From assembly GCF_003063295.1 (NCBI RefSeq), contig NZ_MUXF01000003.1:1-64000 (forward strand): DNA of 64,000 bases, read 5' to 3'. The notes under the pieces are model-generated. The model ran no database searches. It saw only the letters and a list, made by a program, of their open reading frames with translations, and had not been told where the DNA came from. Positions within the stretch are counted from its first letter, which is position 1; each line of letters opens with the position of its first letter. The stretch is from Arcobacter lacus. GTDB taxonomy: Bacteria; Campylobacterota; Campylobacteria; Campylobacterales; Arcobacteraceae. The translations under genes and the position numbers were made by a program. This document shows positions 56,637 through 64,000 of the stretch, one piece after another.

Positions 56637-57293
56637 TTATTTAATATTCTCAATTCTTTTATTCTTCTCAATTTCCCATTCATCTATTGGGTCTTGCTTA
56701 TCCCAAGATTCCATTAGTTTTCTTTCTTGGTCAGATAAATTAATATTATATGTTTTACTCATATAAAGATATGCTCTTGCTATATCACCTTTTATTTCAT
56801 CTCTTACATAAGCTCTATTAACATCAAAATCAACTTCAAATTTACACTCACCATACATTCCAACTTTTGGTTTATCTGCTCCATATCTAAAATTACTTCT
56901 ATCAGCATTTAATTCACCAATAGCAGGAACAAGGTTATGCATATCAGCTTCCATTTTATTAAATATAGGGTCTTTAGAACAAGCTTTTCTTCCACCATCT
57001 TTCCAACAAGCTAAATGTCTTCCAAAGTTTTCAGCAGGCATTATATGTTCCCACTCTATTCTATTGGCTCTCTCATTCTCTTTACCTTTTTTTGTTAGTT
57101 CATTTCTTGGAACATAACCACAACTATTTCTATCAATCATATTATCTTTATCTAGAGGATTATATTTACAACCACAATAAAAAGTTGTTTGATGGTCTTT
57201 ATATATTTCTTTTAACAGTTTTTTTGATTCACTAAATGATTCTGCGAATATTGTTGTTAATAAAAGAGTTATTAGTAATAGTATTTTTTTCAA
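56637..57293 (-). CDS. Periplasmic endonuclease I (EndA/NucM family)
   Basis: A 218-aa exported nuclease. A signal peptide (about 1-18) precedes the EndA fold: CGCKYNPLD, SCGYVPR, RIEWEHIMPAENFGR (the His of the beta-beta-alpha-metal motif), RKACSKDPIFNKMEADMHNLVPAIGE and NADRSNFRYG. Cysteines match the disulfides of the family. It cuts DNA non-specifically outside the cytoplasm. In some Campylobacter, prophage-borne relatives block natural transformation; whether this one does is inference, supported by its place in an element that breaks dprA. Confidence 0.9.
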   Translation of the reverse strand: MKKILLLITLLLTTIFAESFSESKKLLKEIYKDHQTTFYCGCKYNPLDKDNMIDRNSCGYVPRNELTKKGKENERANRIEWEHIMPAENFGRHLACWKDGGRKACSKDPIFNKMEADMHNLVPAIGELNADRSNFRYGADKPKVGMYGECKFEVDFDVNRAYVRDEIKGDIARAYLYMSKTYNINLSDQERKLMESWDKQDPIDEWEIEKNKRIENIK

Positions 57294-57549
57294 ATGTTTT
57301 TCCTTATATATTTAAAGTTTTGAATTATAGTTGATTTTATTTCAAATTGTTATATTTTTTAATTTTTTCTAAAACTACTATATAATTATAAAGTTAGGTA
57401 TTTTAGAATAATTTTTAATATTCAAAATATAAAATCTTTTTAGAAAAAACTGCTCTCTAGGATTTACTAAATTATCATTTCCAACCACACAATCCCAAAA
57501 AGAGAATAGTAAAATATTTTTTTGATAGAAATAAAAAAGGAAATTTATA

Positions 57550-58245
57550 ATGAAACAAATATATATAATAAGTGATGTTCATGGTTGTTATAAAACCTTA
57601 TTAGCTCTAATAGACCAATTTCCAAATAAACAAAACTCTAAAATAGTTTTTGTTGGTGATTTAGTTGATAAAGGTAAAAATACTCATGATGTTATTGAAT
57701 TTGTTAAAAACAATAATTATGATTGTGTATTAGGTAATCATGATGAAATGATGATACTTTATCATTCTCACCTTGAAAATGATATATACCATGAAGATTT
57801 GAGATATTGGCTTTTTAAATGTGGTGGAGAAGATACTTTAAATTCATATTCTTCAAAAGAAAAGTTTTATGAACATATTGAATATTTAAAAAGTTTACCT
57901 CATTATATAGAATATGAAGATTATAAAACAGAAGACAATAGATATTTAGTTGTTTCCCATTCAACTGTTGGAAAAGTATGGAATTTAAGAAATAGTATAA
58001 ATGTAGATGACATTAAAGAGTTTAATCATTTTGTTAAATGGAGTAGATGGAAAAATTATGATAATGAAGAAATATTTAATGTGTATGGTCATACAATTTT
58101 TCAAGAGCCATTATTAAATAATTATTCTTGTGGGATTGATTTAGGTTGCTTCTATAAAAATAAAGAGAAATTACCAAATCCTAGACTTTGTGCTTTAGAA
58201 TTTCCCTCTATGAAGATTTATACTCAAGAAAGTTTGGAAGATTAG
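57550..58245 (+). CDS. PP1-like metallophosphoesterase
   Basis: A 231-aa phosphoesterase of the PrpA/lambda phosphatase type. Metal ligands: ISDVHGCYKT, VFVGDLVDKGKNTHDVI and VLGNHDEMM, then HST and VYGHTIFQEPLLNN. It may remove phosphate from proteins or hydrolyse dinucleotide polyphosphates. It is 3 bases before the next gene, so both form a unit. The 256 bases before it hold no gene. Confidence 0.85.
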   Translation: MKQIYIISDVHGCYKTLLALIDQFPNKQNSKIVFVGDLVDKGKNTHDVIEFVKNNNYDCVLGNHDEMMILYHSHLENDIYHEDLRYWLFKCGGEDTLNSYSSKEKFYEHIEYLKSLPHYIEYEDYKTEDNRYLVVSHSTVGKVWNLRNSINVDDIKEFNHFVKWSRWKNYDNEEIFNVYGHTIFQEPLLNNYSCGIDLGCFYKNKEKLPNPRLCALEFPSMKIYTQESLED

Positions 58246-58248
58246 AAA

Positions 58249-59958
58249 ATGAAGAATGATAAACCTATACTTGAATTTTTTAATGATAATCCTAATACTT
58301 CATATGAAATCATTTTTATATTAGACATTGATTACTCTGGCTATCCTTACTATTACAAAGTTTTAGTTAAAGATATTAAAACAAATTTTTATACGACAAT
58401 TTTAATTCCACCTGAATTATTAAGATATAGATATAAGATAGGTAATGTTTATAAAGGCAATAAAACTATTGGTAAAAATACTTTAATTAAATCAGCAACT
58501 TTTACTATTGATACTTCAAATGAATTACAAATAAAAACTTTAAAAGAAGTAATTAGTGAGTCTGATTTAAATTTAGTTACTTATGATTATCTAAAACATT
58601 TTTATCTAAAACAATATTGTTATTCATTTGATTTTGATAAGTTCGAATTAATAATACCAACCTATACTATCGCTAATAGATTTTATTTTCTTTCTTCTTC
58701 AATGAAAAAAGCAATATTTGTCAATTCTCTTTCATCTCTATGTGAAGATAAAAAATTTTATAAAGATGGTAATACAGTATTTATTTCAGTACGTCCTACA
58801 GCTGCAAAAAGAGATTATCCATTTATATGTAGATTTTTAGAGAATAAAGATGCTAAAGATAATTTAAACTATTTTATAAACCAAAAAAGTATTCAAGATA
58901 AAGTTAAACATTTTGGTCAGATAAAAGCTAATTTCCCAACAAAAGAAAAGTTTGAAATTGATACTTCATATATAATCTTAAATAAGCATCCTAAACCAAA
59001 AATTTTGGTACTTGATATCTTTAATGATTCTTCATCCTTTAATTTTAATAAAATTCATGTAGAGAAATTTACTTCAAAATCTAGTAAATCTTCTATTTCA
59101 ATCGATATTCCTGTTAATAAAAAAAGATTTAAAAAGAAAATATCTAATAAAATTGAAAAAACTATAAAAACTGGAGTGCCCTCTTCTAGTTACACTATAA
59201 ACTTAGATGGTGACATAGCTCAAAAAGATAGAAATACTCAGAATATTGAAATTAAGATTGAAGATATTTATAAAATTTCAGAAGCTGAAATGGCAACTGA
59301 ATTTACAGATGACATCGTTAATCCAACTTTTGAAAATTCAGAATCTAGTGGCTCTAATGAATTAGTTCAATCAGTTTATTCATTTTATGGAGAAAGTGAA
59401 AATAATGGAATTAATATATTTAACGTAAATGATTTTTATATACTTTTTAATCTTCTTTCACAAGAAACTGGAGTTGAAGCTATTAGTATATCCGATTTAA
59501 TTACTATAACTCCAAAAGAAAATAGTAAGAATAATATTTCTACAAAATATTATCTTTCATCAAAAAAGAATAGAAATTACTTGTATGGAGATTTTTTATA
59601 CAATAATAAATATATCTTTATTATTGAAATTGAACTAGATAAGTCATGGCAAGGAATATCAACATGGTTTTTTATTTATCAAAATGAGGAAGATTTTCAA
59701 CTAACTGAAACTATTGTGCAAGATATAATAAGTTATTATATAGGTGAATGTAAATCCTATGATGACTTAAGAGAATATGTTTGTATGGAATATGATTTAG
59801 TTATGTATAAAAAAGCTCATGTAAAAAAAATTGAAGAAGAATATCTATTATATCATTGGGTTGATGATGTTCTTTATAATTTAGAAAAAATAGATTACAA
59901 AAGTGTGATAGAAAAAATCAGAGAAGAATATAATAAGAAAAATAACAATAAGAAATAG
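58249..59958 (+). CDS. 569-aa transposon-borne protein, possibly TnsE-like
   Basis: Not confidently recognised. No signal peptide or TM helix. The first 220 residues are beta-rich; 270-330 are basic (NKKRFKKKISNKIEKTIKTG); the C-terminal third has RNYLYGDFLYNNKYIFIIEIELDKSWQGIS, which reminds me of the C-terminal fold of TnsE, the Tn7 protein (about 538 aa) that guides insertion to replicating DNA. Size, basic patch and the place beside tniQ fit that idea; orientation (convergent with tniQ) does not prove it. It could also be independent cargo. Confidence 0.35.
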   Translation: MKNDKPILEFFNDNPNTSYEIIFILDIDYSGYPYYYKVLVKDIKTNFYTTILIPPELLRYRYKIGNVYKGNKTIGKNTLIKSATFTIDTSNELQIKTLKEVISESDLNLVTYDYLKHFYLKQYCYSFDFDKFELIIPTYTIANRFYFLSSSMKKAIFVNSLSSLCEDKKFYKDGNTVFISVRPTAAKRDYPFICRFLENKDAKDNLNYFINQKSIQDKVKHFGQIKANFPTKEKFEIDTSYIILNKHPKPKILVLDIFNDSSSFNFNKIHVEKFTSKSSKSSISIDIPVNKKRFKKKISNKIEKTIKTGVPSSSYTINLDGDIAQKDRNTQNIEIKIEDIYKISEAEMATEFTDDIVNPTFENSESSGSNELVQSVYSFYGESENNGINIFNVNDFYILFNLLSQETGVEAISISDLITITPKENSKNNISTKYYLSSKKNRNYLYGDFLYNNKYIFIIEIELDKSWQGISTWFFIYQNEEDFQLTETIVQDIISYYIGECKSYDDLREYVCMEYDLVMYKKAHVKKIEEEYLLYHWVDDVLYNLEKIDYKSVIEKIREEYNKKNNNKK

Positions 59959-59963
59959 TATAT

Positions 59964-61112
59964 TTACTCCATAGTAAATTGTTTCAATAAATTTCTTAAT
60001 TGATTATAGGAACTAAAAAAATTATAACCTAAAAGTTTTGTCAAATTTGCTTGATTGACTAATATATCGTTTTTCTTTAAATATTTTATTGCATTTAATA
60101 TTTCTTTTTCACTTACCATTCTTGCAAGATAAACTATTTTAGGAGATATTTCATTAACTGATTTCTCATACCAATATGGAACTACCTTAATATCTCTAAT
60201 CATTTCAAAATTTGATAATTTATTTTGAGTTATAAATAATTCAAATTTTTTCGGAAATTTTTCAAATATTGATAGAATTATGGTAAATAATATATATTGT
60301 TCTTTTATTGATATTTGAGAAAAAGAACTTTTGCTAGTTAAAAAATTCTTTCTAGAAATTTTTTTTAATATTTTATTTTCAATACCATTAATTATGGTTT
60401 TTTTTGATGATAATACTAACTTACTTATATGTGAGATAATATCAAAAAATACAAATGAATATATATAATAATCTTCTAATTGAATGTAACCTTTTTTCAA
60501 AATATTTATTAAATTACAATTCAATTCATACTTAGATTTATTTTTTATATACTTAACATCACTATTTGCCAATTTAAAACCACAATTACAACAATACTCA
60601 TAGGATAATTCATTATTAAACATTTTAAGTACTGAAATTTGACTTTGACATTTAGGACATTTATCTTGTAAATAACATTTATGTTTTTTACAAAATGTTG
60701 AAAATACAACTCTATGTTCTTTTTTAAAATAAGGTATTTTATCTTCCTTCAAACATTTAGGACAAAACCTATAATTTGTTAGAAATTTATTATTACCATT
60801 ACTAATTATCTCTTCTTGTAAAAATCCATCATACGATTTCATTGTCATATTTCTTAATTTAGAAAAACTAAATGATGTTTTTATCGATAATATTTGAAGA
60901 ATTTCATCAGATACAGTAGCATCAATATTTTGGCTTAGAGTATAAATAAATTTGTCTTTTGGAAAATGTAAATGCCAAAATGTTCTTGGATGGGTTTTAT
61001 GAGCATATGCACATCTAGCAAACCATGAAGAAAAAATCTCACCTTTAAATGGTTCAGGAATAATTAAAAATCTTGATTTTTCAATCAATGGATTTTTAAT
61101 TTTCTTTATCAT
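59964..61112 (-). CDS. tniQ: TniQ/TnsD-family target-selection protein
   Basis: A 382-aa protein. It begins LIIPEPFKGEIFSSWFARCAYAHK, the TniQ start motif. Zinc-ribbon cysteines are RFCPKCLKED, FCKKHKC, DKCPKCQSQI and YCCNCGFKL. The C-terminal 130 residues are helical with a helix-turn-helix look. In Tn5053/Tn7 systems this protein recognises the target and recruits the TniB/TnsC ATPase. Its ATG overlaps the tniB stop (ATGA). The target may be dprA itself. Confidence 0.88.
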   Translation of the reverse strand: MIKKIKNPLIEKSRFLIIPEPFKGEIFSSWFARCAYAHKTHPRTFWHLHFPKDKFIYTLSQNIDATVSDEILQILSIKTSFSFSKLRNMTMKSYDGFLQEEIISNGNNKFLTNYRFCPKCLKEDKIPYFKKEHRVVFSTFCKKHKCYLQDKCPKCQSQISVLKMFNNELSYEYCCNCGFKLANSDVKYIKNKSKYELNCNLINILKKGYIQLEDYYIYSFVFFDIISHISKLVLSSKKTIINGIENKILKKISRKNFLTSKSSFSQISIKEQYILFTIILSIFEKFPKKFELFITQNKLSNFEMIRDIKVVPYWYEKSVNEISPKIVYLARMVSEKEILNAIKYLKKNDILVNQANLTKLLGYNFFSSYNQLRNLLKQFTME

Positions 61113-62047
61113 ATATCTTTTAAACTCTCATTTTTATGAACATTTTTTAAACTATTGAAATCACAATTTCTAAGTTCATCTATTGTTATTTGTTCACTTC
61201 CTGTTCTTATTGCATATATAGCAGATTCTTTTAATAAATTTATTATTTCACCTATATACCCTTCTGACATTTCAAGTATAAATTGTGCTGTATTTTTATT
61301 TAAAATATTCGTCTTTTTTTTCAAAGGAAGCATACTTAAAATTGTTGCTAACAAAGTAATAAAATCTTTATTCATTTTCCATTTTGTTAAATACATTGGT
61401 CTAAATCTACTGCTTATTTGACTATTAGTACTAATAGCTCTTAAAGCATCTTTTGTACCCGATAAAACAATTGGTATCTTTAATTGATTACTTAAATTTT
61501 TAATTGTATCCATCATTGCATTTCGTTTAAGTGGAGAAGCACCTAAAATATTGTGTATCTCATCTATAATCAACATTTCAACATTCAAACTATGAAAATA
61601 ATGTTCAACCAATTTCTTTTTAGCTGCCGTTGTATCTCTTTCTTTATATTCAGCATTAAGTGTACTTAAAATTTCAGAATATAATCTTCCTTCTGTTACC
61701 TCTGTTGGTGCAATTATATAGATTACTGGCATTCCTGTTGCATGATATTCACTAAAATATTTTTCTCTTTGTTCTTCTATAGTACAAAGATTCAAATCAT
61801 AATTTTTATGTAATGTTTTAAACCTTTCAAGTAATGATGTTTTGCCATTATTACTTGAACCAACTAATAAAATACTTGTAACCCGTAGTTTACCTTTCTC
61901 ATATCTAATTAAATCTTCCATTTTTTGTAAAATATCAGAAGCTGTAGGATAATCTATCCAATATGTTTTTGAAATATATTCTAATCTTTCTTCATCAGTT
62001 TTTAAAAGGATTTCTTTTGTTTCAGCTGTTAATTGAATGTCATCCAA
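61109..62047 (-). CDS. tniB: TniB/TnsC-type AAA+ ATPase
   Basis: A 312-aa ATPase that passes the target signal to the transposase. Walker A is GSSNNGKT (63-70), Walker B is VEMLIIDEIHNIL, and the sensor/arginine region has VLSGTKDALRA and SSRFRPMYL. Length and start (MDDIQLTAETKEILLKTDEER) are typical of TniB. Between tniA (12 bases) and tniQ (overlap) in one operon. Confidence 0.93.
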   Translation of the reverse strand: MDDIQLTAETKEILLKTDEERLEYISKTYWIDYPTASDILQKMEDLIRYEKGKLRVTSILLVGSSNNGKTSLLERFKTLHKNYDLNLCTIEEQREKYFSEYHATGMPVIYIIAPTEVTEGRLYSEILSTLNAEYKERDTTAAKKKLVEHYFHSLNVEMLIIDEIHNILGASPLKRNAMMDTIKNLSNQLKIPIVLSGTKDALRAISTNSQISSRFRPMYLTKWKMNKDFITLLATILSMLPLKKKTNILNKNTAQFILEMSEGYIGEIINLLKESAIYAIRTGSEQITIDELRNCDFNSLKNVHKNESLKDI

Positions 62048-62059
62048 ATTTAATCCTTT

Positions 62060-63901
62060 TTATTTCTTATGAATATCAAATAATTTAATATCTGAAAATA
62101 AATCATCTAAACTGTTATCTTTTTGAATAGCTTTATCTTCAACTTTTTTAGATTCTTTTACATCTTTCATTTTAAGAGATTTTGTTTTACGCAATTTTGC
62201 TTTTCTTGTATTTGATACAGCTTCATCTTCAATTTTTTCTAAAATATCATGTGCTTCGAAAATATCATTTTCATTATAATTTTCTATATTTTTTTCTTTT
62301 AAATATCTCTTTGCACTAATCAAGTCCCATAGTGTCATTTCAGGGGCTTCTATTTTTTTATAATAAATTTCAAAGTATTCTTCAAGTTCAGGGTCAAAGA
62401 AATATATCTTTCTAATATTTAATGGGTCTCTTTTTATTTTAAATTTTAGCTTATTTCCTTTTTCATCTTTTCTATTAATCCAATGACGCAACACGTCTCC
62501 ATAATAATTAAGTCCATCAAGTGTGATGCCATCTCTTTGAATAGTTCTATAAATTGCAGGTAATAACGTAATTCTTATATTTTCTTTATCTTCAAGAATA
62601 TCAGGTAGCTGTCCAACACCAATATTTTCATCATCTCCAAAAATTCCTATTTCATATTGTTTTGCAGGAGTATTATTAATACCTAAATGAAAATTATTAT
62701 GATATTGTATAAAATATTGTGTTAACCATCGAATTAGTTCTTTTAAACTAAATGATGCTTTTTTTACAGAATCATATCCATCTCTATCTTCTATATTTGA
62801 ACCAGTTGTTCCTGGTAAATTATGCACTTCATTCTTTAGTGTTGAGAAAAAACGTTCAACATGAGAACCAAATTGAGGCTCACCAACAGGTCTTTTAACC
62901 AATGTTATATTTAATTCGGAGCAAACTCTTTCCATATCTAATCCAACTAGCTCAGCACCATTATCTACATGAATTATTCTAGGTATTCCATAAATACTCC
63001 ATTCTCCTTTAACATTTTGTTCTTTTAAAAATTCATTCTTAGGCAAAAAAGTATGGTATAGACATTGATTTACACTAAAATAGCCTGTAGAATGCAATGA
63101 TAAGTAAAATCCAGCAATCATTCTTGAATAAACATCAATTGCTAAAGTAAGAGTTGGTCTTCCTATAGGTCTTCTATATTTTTCGTCAACTAATATTATG
63201 TCTAATGGAGTATGGTCAATTTGAATTACATCCATAGGACATAAACCATCAGGAAATTGTCCTTCAAAATTACCAAATTCTCTATTTGCTCTACGAGAAC
63301 TATGCCTTCTTTTTAGAGCCAATTTTGGGTCAATTTTTTTAATTCTATTTCTTATTGTATTTTCATGAGGAAATTCTACATTTTCAGCTTGACATTGTTG
63401 TTTTATTTTTCTAAATATTTTATTTAAACTATATCTTTGTTTATTTAAATATAACTCTTCAATTATATTTACAATAATTAACTCAACATTAGGGTCTAAT
63501 CTACTTCCTTTTTTACCCCTATTTTTTGTATTTGGTACCAATGAACTTTTTTGTTCATTTTCTTCATATTGTTTAATCCATCTATAAACTGTGGTATATG
63601 CAATATTATGTTCTTTTGCTAAATCTATAACTTCTTGCTTTGTTCTACTTACAAAAAGTAAATCTTTTATAATTTCATATCGTTTTTCTGCTATTGCCCA
63701 TTCTTCATCGGTAATATTATCAAGTAAAATACTATTTGTATTTTCTTCTAATGATAGTTCTGAAATAAGTACTTCAAGTTTAGTATCTGGATTTTTTATA
63801 GATTGAATTCGCACAGAATAAAAATCAATTATTTTTATAATACTATATTGTTCATTTTGGTAAAAAACTTTTTCATTTCTTTTAATTCTTAATTTACTCA
63901 T
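62060..63901 (-). CDS. tniA: TniA/TnsB-type DDE transposase
   Basis: A 613-aa Mu/TnsB-family integrase-fold transposase. A helix-turn-helix region (about 85-115, TKQEVIDLAKEHNIAYTTVYRWIKQYE) precedes the catalytic core, with Asp229 (IQIDHT), Asp313 (HVDNGAE) and Glu349 (FGSHVERFF); Asp313 and Glu349 are 35 residues apart, the DD(35)E spacing. A C-terminal tail rich in Lys/Glu likely contacts TniB. No tnsA-like endonuclease gene is next to it, which suggests replicative cut like Tn5053 unless tnsA lies upstream of the window edge. First gene of tniA-tniB-tniQ. Confidence 0.94.
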   Translation of the reverse strand: MSKLRIKRNEKVFYQNEQYSIIKIIDFYSVRIQSIKNPDTKLEVLISELSLEENTNSILLDNITDEEWAIAEKRYEIIKDLLFVSRTKQEVIDLAKEHNIAYTTVYRWIKQYEENEQKSSLVPNTKNRGKKGSRLDPNVELIIVNIIEELYLNKQRYSLNKIFRKIKQQCQAENVEFPHENTIRNRIKKIDPKLALKRRHSSRRANREFGNFEGQFPDGLCPMDVIQIDHTPLDIILVDEKYRRPIGRPTLTLAIDVYSRMIAGFYLSLHSTGYFSVNQCLYHTFLPKNEFLKEQNVKGEWSIYGIPRIIHVDNGAELVGLDMERVCSELNITLVKRPVGEPQFGSHVERFFSTLKNEVHNLPGTTGSNIEDRDGYDSVKKASFSLKELIRWLTQYFIQYHNNFHLGINNTPAKQYEIGIFGDDENIGVGQLPDILEDKENIRITLLPAIYRTIQRDGITLDGLNYYGDVLRHWINRKDEKGNKLKFKIKRDPLNIRKIYFFDPELEEYFEIYYKKIEAPEMTLWDLISAKRYLKEKNIENYNENDIFEAHDILEKIEDEAVSNTRKAKLRKTKSLKMKDVKESKKVEDKAIQKDNSLDDLFSDIKLFDIHKK

Positions 63902-64000
63902 TTTAATCCTTTGGGATTAATTATTGAAGCCATTGTAATCTTTTTTGTAAAATCAATACACTCAGTATTATTAAAAACTAAATTCCAAATATATGGTATA
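63902..64000. other. Region upstream of tniA up to the window edge
   Basis: Ninety-nine bases with AT-rich sequence and the small hairpin AATCC-tttg-GGATT (63905-63918). No inverted match to the left-end repeats was found, so the second transposon end lies beyond the window, or further genes follow first. Confidence 0.4.

Larger units (their letters stand above)
51900..64000. mobile_element. Tn5053/Tn7-like transposon inserted in dprA (one end beyond the window)
   Basis: One end is put at T51900 (TGTCATTTATAATAATAAAT), directly after the dprA fragment; this family starts with TGT. Two 18-nt repeats lie just inside. At the far side lie tniQ, tniB and tniA, all read toward this end. The cargo between is unlike the flanking housekeeping genes. 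No second end or rest of dprA is in the last 99 bases, so the element continues. Such elements duplicate 5 bp; TCTAA (51895-51899) is the predicted duplicate. Confidence 0.75.

Noticed and set aside
51950-63931. GGCTTCAA at 51950-51957 and its reverse complement at 63924-63931, near both sides of the element.
   Set aside because: Only eight bases match, the right copy is not accompanied by the 18-nt repeats, and its distance to tniA does not define an end. Chance is likely.
51900-64000. Prophage or integrative conjugative element.
   Set aside because: No integrase of the tyrosine type, no structural phage genes and no conjugation genes; the tni genes explain the segment better.

Overview
The window is AT-rich chromosomal DNA (third codon positions almost all A/T). 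Gene content points to Campylobacterota, most likely the Arcobacter/Aliarcobacter group. The evidence is an HP0268-type small nuclease, the futalosine-pathway enzyme MqnE, a FliW homologue, a NusA of 391 aa, many TATAAT -10 boxes behind T-rich stretches, and a methylcitrate cluster of the AcnD/PrpF type. No tRNA, rRNA or CRISPR array was seen.

Layout of the core part (1-51.7 kb). 0-9.7 kb: end of a 2-Cys peroxiredoxin, rho, gdhA, then murI-dnaX (ATGA overlap), a periplasmic DsbC-like protein, hemC and a DUF4153 membrane protein. 9.7-19 kb: isochorismatase-family hydrolase, a small lipoprotein, then the propionate operon prpB-prpC-acnD-prpF on the minus strand, read away from a divergent helix-turn-helix regulator and a D-2-hydroxyacid dehydrogenase. 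19-22 kb: a MotA-like/OmpA-like pair resembling ZorA/ZorB, followed by an unlisted 40-aa ORF and a two-TM protein. 22-34 kb: L,D-transpeptidase, HPP and TSUP membrane proteins, YgjP-like peptidase, PhnA-like protein, pyrB-pabB-pabC, a cis/trans fatty-acid isomerase, argD, pyk and an OmpA lipoprotein. 34-51.7 kb: thiS-yraN, a bioF-like gene, carbonic anhydrase, mqnE, a bitopic protein of unknown role, acyltransferase, miaB, HP0268 nuclease, nusA, cysS, rpsF-ssb-rpsR, holA, fliW, rnr, ilvC and a YibQ-like deacetylase.

Accessory part (51.7-64 kb). dprA is cut after about 58 codons. The break coincides with a sequence starting TGTC and carrying two near-identical 18-nt repeats. At the far side of the segment lie tniQ-tniB-tniA (TnsD/TnsC/TnsB-type transposition genes). 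I read 51,900 to beyond the window end as one Tn5053/Tn7-like element inserted in dprA, with its other end outside the window. Its cargo has two minus-strand genes with near-identical promoter regions: a DUF4365 protein, and a 673-aa protein that looks like wHTH + PIN-like nuclease + coiled coil + two TM helices. It also carries an Excalibur-domain secreted peptide, a periplasmic EndA-type nuclease with a 37-aa membrane peptide, a metallophosphoesterase, and a 569-aa protein that may be TnsE-like. The candidate undescribed system is this cargo, especially the membrane-anchored PIN-like protein and its co-regulated DUF4365 partner.
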